The notes beneath the pieces were generated by a model, which saw nothing but the letters and a program-made list of their open reading frames with translations, was not told where the DNA came from and searched no databases. A stretch of 64,000 nt of DNA. Origin: Streptomyces sp. SAJ15 (lineage in GTDB: Bacteria; Actinomycetota; Actinomycetes; Streptomycetales; Streptomycetaceae). Each line of letters starts with the position of its first letter. The first letter of the stretch is position 1. A program made the position numbers and the translations under genes. Shown one piece after another: positions 55,524 to 63,028 of this stretch. Where the stretch lies: the NCBI RefSeq assembly GCF_007595705.1, contig NZ_NISY01000014.1, positions 80,422 to 144,421 on the forward strand, read 5' to 3'.

Positions 55524-56751
55524 AGGGGACGCGCCCGCCCGGGACGAAGGTGACGGGCAGCCGGAGGGGATTGCGCAGACCGCCGGCCCGCCACCGCAGC
55601 TCGCTCGGCGGCACGGCCAGGGCCAGGCCGGGGAGGCGCCGCAGCGCCGTCCCGATGGCGATCTGGCCCTCCAGTCGGGCCAGCGGCGCCCCCAGGCAGT
55701 AGTGCACACCGTGCCCGAAGGCGAGGTGGCCGTAGTCCTGCCGCGTCACGTCCAGGTGTTCCGGGTCGGAGAAGCGGTCCGGGTCGCGGTCCGCGATCGC
55801 GGAGGCCACCAGCACGGTGGCGCCGCGAGGGATGGTCACGCCCGCGATCTCGACGTCCTCACGGGCGAACCGGGCGATGCCCGGACTGATCGGCCCGTCA
55901 TAGCGGAGCAACTCCTCGACGGCCCCCGGCAACAGCTCCGGATCGTCGCGCAACAGCGCCAGCTGGCGGGGATCGGCCAGCAGCGCGGCGATGCCGCCGC
56001 CGATCAGGCCGACCGTGGTGACGTATCCGGCCACCAGCAACAGCAGCGCCGTGGCGATCAGCTCGTCCTCGGTCAGCCGCTGCTCCTCGTCCCGGGCCGC
56101 GATCAACGCGCTGAGCAGGTCGTCTCGGGGGCGGGCGCGCTTGGCCGCCAGGAGCCCGGTCAGATAGCCCCGCATCTGCCGCCACGCCGCGTCCACCGTC
56201 GCCGGATCCGGTACCTCCGGCCCGCGCAGCAGCATGTCGTCGGTCCACCGCTGGAAGTCGTGCCGGTCCTCCACGGGCACGCCGAGCAGTCCGCTGATCA
56301 CGGTCACCGGGAGCGGCAGCGCGAAGTCGGCCACGAGATCGGCCCGGCCGGCCGGCACCACCGCGTCGAGCAACCGGTCGGCGATCTCCTGGACGCGAGG
56401 CCGCAGATCGGCGATCCGACGCACGGTGAACGCCTTCGAGACCAGGCGTCGCAGCCGGGTGTGGTCGGGCGGGTCGGAGCGCAACATGTTGCTCATGAGC
56501 GACGGAAGCTCGGTCGTGGGCAGCCGCTCCATGAGGCGCGGGTCCGCGGCGTCGCGGACGTCGCTGCTCAGCCTCGGGTCGGAGAGGGCCGCGATGCCGT
56601 CCGCGTAGCGCGTGACCAGCCAGGCGTCCAGCCCGCCCGCGATGACGGCGCGCCGAACGGGGCCCTCCTCACGCAGCTGTCGGTAGAACGGGAACGGATC
56701 CGCCACGAAGGCCGGGTCGGCGTACGGCAGCAGGACCGGCTGCTGACTCAT
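55522..56751 (-). CDS. Cytochrome P450
   Basis: 409 residues. The heme loop is FGHGVHYCLGAPLARLEGQI with the ligand Cys. The EELLRYDGP segment gives the ExxR motif. The I-helix reads VAGYVTTVGLIG, where most bacterial P450s have AGxET; the acidic residue is replaced by Val. This may alter proton delivery or mark a special substrate class. The start is ATG-ATG at 56754/56751; the second has better spacing to GGGAGG. Function unknown. Confidence 0.92.
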   Translation of the reverse strand: MSQQPVLLPYADPAFVADPFPFYRQLREEGPVRRAVIAGGLDAWLVTRYADGIAALSDPRLSSDVRDAADPRLMERLPTTELPSLMSNMLRSDPPDHTRLRRLVSKAFTVRRIADLRPRVQEIADRLLDAVVPAGRADLVADFALPLPVTVISGLLGVPVEDRHDFQRWTDDMLLRGPEVPDPATVDAAWRQMRGYLTGLLAAKRARPRDDLLSALIAARDEEQRLTEDELIATALLLLVAGYVTTVGLIGGGIAALLADPRQLALLRDDPELLPGAVEELLRYDGPISPGIARFAREDVEIAGVTIPRGATVLVASAIADRDPDRFSDPEHLDVTRQDYGHLAFGHGVHYCLGAPLARLEGQIAIGTALRRLPGLALAVPPSELRWRAGGLRNPLRLPVTFVPGGRVP

Positions 56752-56988
56752 CATGCCTCCCACAGCACGGGCCGCGACGACGGTCGGTGCCGCCACCCGT
56801 ACTTACTGACATATCTCTCAGTATGGGGAAATCTCCCCTCCCGTCGAACGGAGGAGACCGCCCCGCCGACCGCCGAGCCGGCGGGTGCGGCCACCGGTCC
56901 GCCGGGCCCGCCGACGCCGGTCACTCGGGTGTGACGTAGAACACGCAACGCTTCGTCGGTCCGAGGTGGTCACCGATGCGTGTTGCAC

Positions 56989-59778
56989 ATGTCTTCCGCC
57001 CCCGCCGGCCACGGTCCGCCGACGTCCGGCACCGTCGACCTGACGGTCGTGGTGCCCGCGTACAACGAGGAGCACCGGCTGCCCCGGACCCTCGACGCGA
57101 TCTGCCGCTATCTGCGCGCCTCGCCCGGTCGCCACGCCGACTGGGAGGTCGTCGTCGTCGACGACGGATCCACGGACGCCACCGCGGCCGCCGTCCGCGA
57201 GGCGGCCGCGTCCGAGCCGCGCATCCGACTGCTGGGGCCCCCGTCGACCGCCGCGCCGCCGGCCTCCTTCGCGGGCAACCACGGCAAGGGGCACGCGGTG
57301 CGCATGGGAGTGCTCGCCTCCCGTGGCCGCCGGGTCCTGGTGACCGACGCCGACCTGGCCACCCCCATTGAGGAGTTGGCGTCGCTGCACGACCGGCTCG
57401 ACGCCGGCTGGGCCGCCGCCATCGGCTCCCGGGCCCATCCGGGCGCCGACATCGAGGTGCGCCAGCACCCGCTGCGACAGCTCCTGGGCCGGGCCGGCAA
57501 CCGGGTCATCCGGGCCGTCGCCGTCCCCGGGATACGGGACACGCAGTGCGGCTTCAAGCTCTTCGACGGCGACCGTGCGCGCGCGGCCCTGGGGCGTTCC
57601 CGGGTCGACGGCTGGAGCATCGACGTGGAGATCCTGCGGATGTTCCACGAGGCCGGGTGGCCGGTGGCCGAAGTGCCGGTGCGCTGGGCGCACCAGACGG
57701 GGTCCAAGGTGCGGCCGTTGGACTACGGCCGCGTGCTGGTCGAGGTCCTGCGGCTGCGGGCCGGGGGCGCCCTGCGGCGGGTGCGGCCCGCCGACCGGGC
57801 CGTGCTGCTCGGCTACCTGCTGCTCTCCGTATGGCTCTACAAGGGGCTGTGGGCGGACCTCGACCGCGGCTACCTCGCCGACAGCGGGCACGACCAGAAC
57901 CAGTGGGAGTGGTTCTTCGCGGTGACCGCGAAGAACGTCTTCGAGCTGAACGACCCGTTCTTCACCACGCTGCAGAACATGCCGCTCGGCGTGAACCTGA
58001 TGGCGAACACCACCATGTTGGGGCTGTCGGTTCCGCTGGCTCCCGTCACCGCGCTCCTCGGCCCGGGCGTCACCTGGGCGCTGGTGCTCACCGGCGGCCT
58101 GGCCGGTACCGCGGCCGCCTGGTACTGGCTGTTGGTCAAGTGGTTCGTTCGGTCACGTCGCGCCGCCGCGCTCGGCGGGGCGCTCTGCGCCTTCGCGCCC
58201 CCGATGATCTCGCACGCCAACGCACACCCGAACTTCGCGGTGCTGTTCGTGATGCCGCTGATCGTCGACCGGCTGCTCCGGCTGTGCGGCCCGCGCCCCG
58301 GCGCGGCGGGCCGGGAGCTGGCGGGGCGCCGTGGCACCCTTCGGGACGGCGTGATCCTCGGGCTGCTCCTGACGTACCAGGTCTTCCTCGGCGAGGAGGC
58401 GCTGCTGCTGGCCGCCATGGGCCTGTCGCTCTTCGCGGTGGGCTACGCGGCCGCGCGCCCGGCCGTCGCGCTCGCGGTCCTGCGACCGCTGGCGCGCGGG
58501 CTCGCCCTCGCCATGGGCGTCGCCCTCCTGCTGCTCTGCTACCCCCTCGGCTGGCAGTTCTTCGGCGAACAGAGCTACACCAGCGTGTTGCACGGTCCGA
58601 ACGGCAACCCGCCGCGCGCGCTGGTGGAGTTCGCGGGCCGCTCCCTGGCGGGCGACGAGGCGACCGCCGACGCCCTCGCCCTCAACCGCACCGAGCAGAA
58701 CGCCTTCTTCGGCTGGCCGCTGGTGGTCTTCGTCCTCGTGGTGGTGGTCCGGCTGTGGCGGGACCCGCGGGTGCGGGGCCTGGCCGTGGTCGCCGTCGGG
58801 GCGTCGGTGCTGTCGCTGGGGCGCACCATCCCCATGCCGGGAACCGAGGGTGAACTGCCGGGCCCGTGGCGACTGTTGGCCGACCTGCCGCTGTTCGAGT
58901 CGGTGATCGAATCGCGGATGGCGATGGTGGCCGTGCCCGCGGCGGGCATCCTCCTGGCCCTCGCCTGCGACCGCCTCACCGGGCCGGACCGTCGACCCGC
59001 GCCGGTGGGATCCGCCGTACCGGTGCCGGTGGGATCCGCCGCACCGGAGCCCGCCGCCGCGGGACGTGCCACCGCCGACCCGGAACACACCGGCGACGCG
59101 AAACGTCCCACCGGCGAAGCGGAGTACACCGGCGAAGCGGAACATGCCACCGCCGACCTGGAACACACCGGCGACGGCGAACGTCCCACCGGCACCGGGC
59201 GCACGATCGCCGGTGTGCGGGTGTGGCGGGCCGTGGGATGGGTGGCGGTCGTCGCCGCGCTCCTTCCGATCGCGCCCACGCCGATGACGACCGTCGACCG
59301 ACGCGCCGTCCCCTCCTTCGTCGCCGACGGCACCTGGCGCGACTTCCTGCCGAAGGGCTACAGCCTCGTCCCGGTCCCGCTGCCCGGCCCCGGTCGCGCC
59401 GAGGCCCTGCACTGGCAGGCCGAGGCCGACCTCGGCTTCCCGATCCCCGGCGGCTACTTCAACGGTCCGTACGGCCCCGACCGCATCGGCATCTACGGTC
59501 CGGTGAACCGGCCCACCGCCGACCTCCTGGAAGAGGCCCTCCGCACCGGACAGGTCCCGGAGATCGGCCCCGCTCAGCGGCACGCCCTGTGGGAGGACCT
59601 CCGCTTCTGGCGGGCCGGAGTGGTGGTGCTCGCTCCGCAACCCGGTGACCAGGTGTTGCGTGTCACCGTAGAGCGGCTGTTGGGGGCGCCGGGGCGGTGG
59701 ATCGGAGGCATGTGGATATGGCAGGTGCCCGGGGTGCACACGGATGTGGACGAGAACGGCGGGCATGGGGGAACGTGA
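56989..59778 (+). CDS. GT2 glycosyltransferase fused to a GT-C-type membrane domain
   Basis: 929 residues. Residues 1-260 are a GT2 domain of the dolichol-phosphate-glucose/mannose synthase type (DLTVVVPAYNEEHRLPRTLD; VVVDDGSTDAT; LVTDADLATP). The rest is a membrane domain with about ten helices (WLYKGLWADLDRGYLADSGH, then DQNQWEWFFAVTAKNV) followed by a soluble end. The fusion could make and use a lipid-linked sugar in one protein. A low-complexity acidic/glycine insert (TADPEHTGDAKRPTGEAEY) lies around 59040-59210. Start ATG 56989 or GTG 56980. Confidence 0.85.
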   Translation: MSSAPAGHGPPTSGTVDLTVVVPAYNEEHRLPRTLDAICRYLRASPGRHADWEVVVVDDGSTDATAAAVREAAASEPRIRLLGPPSTAAPPASFAGNHGKGHAVRMGVLASRGRRVLVTDADLATPIEELASLHDRLDAGWAAAIGSRAHPGADIEVRQHPLRQLLGRAGNRVIRAVAVPGIRDTQCGFKLFDGDRARAALGRSRVDGWSIDVEILRMFHEAGWPVAEVPVRWAHQTGSKVRPLDYGRVLVEVLRLRAGGALRRVRPADRAVLLGYLLLSVWLYKGLWADLDRGYLADSGHDQNQWEWFFAVTAKNVFELNDPFFTTLQNMPLGVNLMANTTMLGLSVPLAPVTALLGPGVTWALVLTGGLAGTAAAWYWLLVKWFVRSRRAAALGGALCAFAPPMISHANAHPNFAVLFVMPLIVDRLLRLCGPRPGAAGRELAGRRGTLRDGVILGLLLTYQVFLGEEALLLAAMGLSLFAVGYAAARPAVALAVLRPLARGLALAMGVALLLLCYPLGWQFFGEQSYTSVLHGPNGNPPRALVEFAGRSLAGDEATADALALNRTEQNAFFGWPLVVFVLVVVVRLWRDPRVRGLAVVAVGASVLSLGRTIPMPGTEGELPGPWRLLADLPLFESVIESRMAMVAVPAAGILLALACDRLTGPDRRPAPVGSAVPVPVGSAAPEPAAAGRATADPEHTGDAKRPTGEAEYTGEAEHATADLEHTGDGERPTGTGRTIAGVRVWRAVGWVAVVAALLPIAPTPMTTVDRRAVPSFVADGTWRDFLPKGYSLVPVPLPGPGRAEALHWQAEADLGFPIPGGYFNGPYGPDRIGIYGPVNRPTADLLEEALRTGQVPEIGPAQRHALWEDLRFWRAGVVVLAPQPGDQVLRVTVERLLGAPGRWIGGMWIWQVPGVHTDVDENGGHGGT
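59010..59205. repeat. Imperfect coding repeats in the fusion glycosyltransferase
   Basis: Repeated VGSA, EHTGD, RPTGE and EAEYTGEAEH units are encoded by near-identical DNA segments (e.g. two ccggtgggatccgccg stretches), between the last membrane helix groups. Confidence 0.65.
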
Positions 59779-59788
59779 GGGCGGGAAC

Positions 59789-60340
59789 ATGATCGGCACC
59801 GGATCGGCGGACCGGACCGAGGACGAACGGGCGTACACGGAGTACGTCTCCGCGCGGCTGCCCGCGCTCCGTCGCATCGCACATCTCCTCTGCAAGGACC
59901 CCCATCGTGCCGACGACATCGTGCAGACCACGCTCACCCGGCTGTACGTCCACTGGCGGCGCGCCCGCGCGGCCGACGACCTGGACCGCTATGTGCACAC
60001 CATGCTCGTCCGGTGCTTCCTCAACGAGCAGCGGCTCGGCTGGGCGCGGGTGCGGCTGTCGGGGGCCCCGTCCGAGACACCGGGCCTGCCACCGGCGGCC
60101 GGCGGGCCCGACATCGAAACGCGCGCCGTCGTGCACACGGCGCTGTCCCGCATCCCGGCGCGACAGCGCGCCGTGCTCGTGCTGCGCTTCCTGTGCGATC
60201 TCCCGGTGGCAGAGGTGGCCGGGATCCTCGGTTGTTCGGAGGGAAACGTGAAGAGCCAGTCCGCCCGCGGTCTCACACGGCTGCGCGCGCAGCTCGGCGA
60301 CCAGCTGCCGGCATCCGCGTCGGCGCTGGGGGAGGGGTAA
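59789..60340 (+). CDS. SigE-family ECF sigma factor
   Basis: 183 residues. Region 2 (ARLPALRRIAHLLCKDPHRA, DDIVQTTLTRLYVHW) and region 4 (ARQRAVLVLRFLCDLPVAEV, GCSEGNVKSQSARGL) are typical of the SigE (ECF50/SigE-like) family. The stop TAA is directly followed by the GTG of the next gene, so the membrane partner is co-translated. ATG at 59789 with GAGGGCGGG upstream. Confidence 0.92.
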   Translation: MIGTGSADRTEDERAYTEYVSARLPALRRIAHLLCKDPHRADDIVQTTLTRLYVHWRRARAADDLDRYVHTMLVRCFLNEQRLGWARVRLSGAPSETPGLPPAAGGPDIETRAVVHTALSRIPARQRAVLVLRFLCDLPVAEVAGILGCSEGNVKSQSARGLTRLRAQLGDQLPASASALGEG

Positions 60341-60943
60341 GTGGACGTGCACGACGAGGAACTGGAACAGGAAGCGCTCCGGCTGCTCTCCCCGCTGCGC
60401 GGCCTGGAGCCGGGCGCCGGGACGCCGGGGGTGGATGTGGCGGACGCCGTGCGGCGGGGGCGGCGGCAGGCCCGGGTGCGCCGGGCGGCGGTGCCGGCGG
60501 CCGCGGCGGCGGTCCTCGCGATGGTCGGAGGGGCCGTGGCCCTGGTCGTCCAGGTGATGCCCGGCGACCGGGACACGCCGCCCGCCGGACCGCCCACGCC
60601 CGCGCCGCCGCCCGCCGTGACCCAGACCCCGGGTCCGAGCTCCACGGAGGACGAGGGACCCACCGACACGCCGAACCCGTCGTCGACCACCCCGGGCATC
60701 GATCCGACCACCTGGACTCCTTCCGGAGCCCCGTCCGGGACGTGGACACCCTCGGGGACGTGGACCCCCTCCACCGCGGCGCGACCCTCGTGGACGGTGG
60801 AACCCTCCGACACGGTGGAGCCCTCCGACACGGTCGAACCCTCGGACAGGGGTGAACCCTCCGGCACGGTGAAACCGCCCACGACGGGTCCCTCCGAGAC
60901 GGCGACGCCCTTCGCCGAGGCCACGGCCACCGACGCTGCGTAG
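60341..60943 (+). CDS. Putative anti-sigma partner: single-pass membrane protein with Thr/Pro/Ser repeats
   Basis: 200 residues. A short cytoplasmic domain (VHDEELEQEALRLLSPLRGL), one membrane helix (VPAAAAAVLAMVGGAVALVV) and a long extracellular tail. The tail contains TWTPSG(T) units and three to four copies of TVEPSD or close variants, encoded by near-identical DNA. Such a layout fits the membrane partner of SigE-family factors, although a zinc anti-sigma motif (HxxxCxxC) is missing. It is immediately downstream of the sigma gene. Confidence 0.75.
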   Translation: MDVHDEELEQEALRLLSPLRGLEPGAGTPGVDVADAVRRGRRQARVRRAAVPAAAAAVLAMVGGAVALVVQVMPGDRDTPPAGPPTPAPPPAVTQTPGPSSTEDEGPTDTPNPSSTTPGIDPTTWTPSGAPSGTWTPSGTWTPSTAARPSWTVEPSDTVEPSDTVEPSDRGEPSGTVKPPTTGPSETATPFAEATATDAA

Positions 60944-61021
60944 AAGTCGCCCTTTCCCCAACCGCCCGTCGCGTGCGCATACTTGGCGCGCGACAGGAGT
61001 GAGAGACGGGGAGGCAGTGAC

Positions 61022-62002
61022 ATGACGAGGCGCAGACGTGCGGCGGCCACGGCGGTGGGGCTGTTATCGGTGCTGCTGGCAGGCGGCGCGCACGCGCCGG
61101 TGGCGGCGTCAGAGGCGCGGAGCTCGAATCCCTCCGCGACCACGGAGCCGCGACCGTGCGCGGAGCGTGCGAGCGTCGAGGTGTTCCGGAAGGGGGGCGT
61201 GCCGCTCCTGGACTGGCGCGAGAACCTGGAGTTCGACGGGCGCGGCACGCTCTGGGTCTCGCACATCACCCGACACCGGGTCGAGGGGTACGCACCCGAC
61301 GGGACCCTGAGGGCGTCGTTCCCGGTGAACGGCCCCGGAGGGCTGCGGCGCGGACCGGACGGCATGATGTACGTCAACTACGGTGTGAACCCGCTGACCT
61401 CGGGCCTCGGCGCCGGCATCATGCGCTTCGACCCGACGTCCGCCCGGCCCGAGCCGGTGAGGGTCGTCACGGGGCTGTCCGGCATCAACGGCCTGGCGAT
61501 CGACGTCGACGGAAACTTCTATCTGAGCCGCGAGTTGAGCACCGGCGTGCTGAAGATCCGCCCTGATGGCACGAAGGACGAGCGGTGGACGCGGGCGGCG
61601 AACGTCTTCGGGGCCAACGGGCTGGAGATCGTCGGCGACGACCTGTACGCGAGCGTCATCACCAGCACCGCCTCACCGGTCGTCCGCATCCCGTTGAACG
61701 ACCCGGCGGCGCACACCACGGTCACCGAGCTCAGCCCCAACCCCCTGGACGCGAAGCTCCTCGACGACCTCGCCCATGTCGACGGCGACCTGGTCGTCGC
61801 GTCGTTCCGCGACGGCGAACTCATCCGGGTGGACCCGGCCACCGGTCGTTCCTGTGTCCTGGTCTCCGGCCTGCGTATGCCCAGCAGCGTGCGCGTGCCG
61901 CTGGGCTTCGGCGACCACGAGCCACGGCGCGAGCTGTTCGTCGCCGAGGCGTCCGGCCGCATCGTCAAGGTGACGATCCACTCCGGGGGCGCGGCGCGGT
62001 GA
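61022..62002 (+). CDS. Secreted SMP-30/gluconolactonase-like beta-propeller
   Basis: 326 residues. Signal peptide residues 1-29 (AATAVGLLSVLLAGGAHAPV). The mature part repeats beta-propeller blades of SMP-30/NHL type (NLEFDGRGTLWVSHITRHRV; GINGLAIDVDGNFYLSREL; DLAHVDGDLVVASFRDGELI). Metal ligands are not conserved enough to claim lactonase activity. The ATG lies after GGGGAGG. It may be secreted or, if the signal is not cleaved, membrane-attached. Confidence 0.85.
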   Translation: MTRRRRAAATAVGLLSVLLAGGAHAPVAASEARSSNPSATTEPRPCAERASVEVFRKGGVPLLDWRENLEFDGRGTLWVSHITRHRVEGYAPDGTLRASFPVNGPGGLRRGPDGMMYVNYGVNPLTSGLGAGIMRFDPTSARPEPVRVVTGLSGINGLAIDVDGNFYLSRELSTGVLKIRPDGTKDERWTRAANVFGANGLEIVGDDLYASVITSTASPVVRIPLNDPAAHTTVTELSPNPLDAKLLDDLAHVDGDLVVASFRDGELIRVDPATGRSCVLVSGLRMPSSVRVPLGFGDHEPRRELFVAEASGRIVKVTIHSGGAAR

Positions 62003-62051
62003 CGCCGATGGCATCCGCCGCGGTGTCCGGGAACGCCGCGATGAGGCCACC

Positions 62052-62067
62052 AATGGTCTAAACCACC
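62052..62067. promoter_or_regulatory. DasR responsive element (dre-type)
   Basis: AATGGTCTAAACCACC matches the DasR consensus ACTGGTCTAGACCACT at 13 of 16 positions, including the TGGTCTA-ACCA core. In Streptomyces, DasR (GntR family, sensing GlcN-6-P) controls pts genes. The site is about 450 bases upstream of crr, rather far for direct control of the crr start, so a long leader transcript is assumed. Confidence 0.7.
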
Positions 62068-62121
62068 TGCGGTGTGCCGACAGTAGCACGGTCGACTTAT
62101 GAAAGAAATCTTCAGAATGAG

Positions 62122-62161
62122 CTCGTCTGCGCGGCCCGCCCCGGCGCGCCGCGCAGACGAG
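62122..62161. terminator. Perfect 13-bp hairpin in the crr leader
   Basis: Arms 62122-62134 (CTCGTCTGCGCGG) and 62149-62161 with a 14-base loop. It could terminate the upstream propeller gene transcript or attenuate the crr leader. No clear T-run follows. Confidence 0.6.
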
Positions 62162-62249
62162 AGAAGTCGCAGGTCAGAGCGGTTTCCACGGTGGGATGGC
62201 CGGTTGGTGCGCGCGGCGGGCGCCGGGGGTCGGTGGGGGTACCCGACCG

Positions 62250-62265
62250 ATTGGAGTAGACCTCT
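62250..62265. promoter_or_regulatory. Weaker DasR-like site
   Basis: ATTGGAGTAGACCTCT matches the DasR consensus at 12 of 16 positions, mostly in the right half (TAGACC). It lies closer to crr than the first site. Confidence 0.35.
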
Positions 62266-62516
62266 TGCCGGTCGATCGGCTACAAACGTCCTCACCGGTC
62301 GACGGCAGCGACGGCCGGTGACCCAGGGGTGATCCGACGGCCGGCGCACGCGGCCCGTCGGAGAGCTCCGATGGTCGAGAAGTCGATCCGCTGCCACTCC
62401 GGCATGCCCCGGTGACAACGCCCACGGCGGATTCCGGACGCGCTGCGCGCGCTGGCGAAGGTCATCGAGACACGCTGCCTTCGCTCTGACCTGCCTCACA
62501 CAGGAAGGCCCCCCAC

Positions 62517-62966
62517 ATGACAACCGTGACGTCGCCGCTCACCGGACGCGCCGTCGGCCTTGCCGCGGTGCCCGACCCCGTGTTCTCGGGGGCCATGGTC
62601 GGCCCGGGCACCGCCGTCGACCCGCTGCGCGAGCCCTCGGAGGCCGTCGCACCCCTGGACGGCGTCATCGTCTCCGTCCACCCGCACGCCTTCGTGGTCC
62701 TCGACTCCGCGGGGCACGGCGTGCTCACCCACCTGGGCATCGACACCGTCCAGCTCAAGGGCGAGGGGTTCGAGGTCCTGGTGGAGAAGGGCGACACCGT
62801 CGAGCGCGGCCAGCCCGTGATCCGCTGGAACCCGGCCGCGGTCGAGGCGGCGGGCAAGTCCCCGATCAGCCCGGTCATCGCCCTGGAGGCGACCGCGGAG
62901 GCCCTGCGCGACATGGCCGAGGACGGCGACGTACACGCCGGCGACAAGCTGTTCGCATGGGGATGA
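62517..62966 (+). CDS. crr: PTS glucose-type IIA component
   Basis: 149 residues. The phosphorylated His72 is in VLTHLGIDTVQLKGEGFEVL, and the auxiliary His57 is in HPHAFVV; the 15-residue spacing equals H75/H90 of E. coli Crr. The barrel fold is complete (VFSGAMVGPGTAVDPL; GDKLFAWG). It receives phosphate from HPr and passes it to sugar IIBC subunits. ATG after AGGAAGGC. The Streptomyces crr-ptsI order is kept, 62 bases apart. Confidence 0.96.
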   Translation: MTTVTSPLTGRAVGLAAVPDPVFSGAMVGPGTAVDPLREPSEAVAPLDGVIVSVHPHAFVVLDSAGHGVLTHLGIDTVQLKGEGFEVLVEKGDTVERGQPVIRWNPAAVEAAGKSPISPVIALEATAEALRDMAEDGDVHAGDKLFAWG

Positions 62967-63028
62967 CCGCGGCGGCGGTCGACACATCGCGGCGGCCGGT
63001 GCCGTCGCTTCTCACGGAGACAGGTGAC

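Larger units (their letters stand above)
62003..62516. other. Long leader region upstream of crr
   Basis: 514 bases without a convincing gene. It holds a DasR-type operator (62052), a 13-bp hairpin (62122-62161) and a second weaker DasR-like site (62250). The short open frame at 62099 has no family features. Confidence 0.7.
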
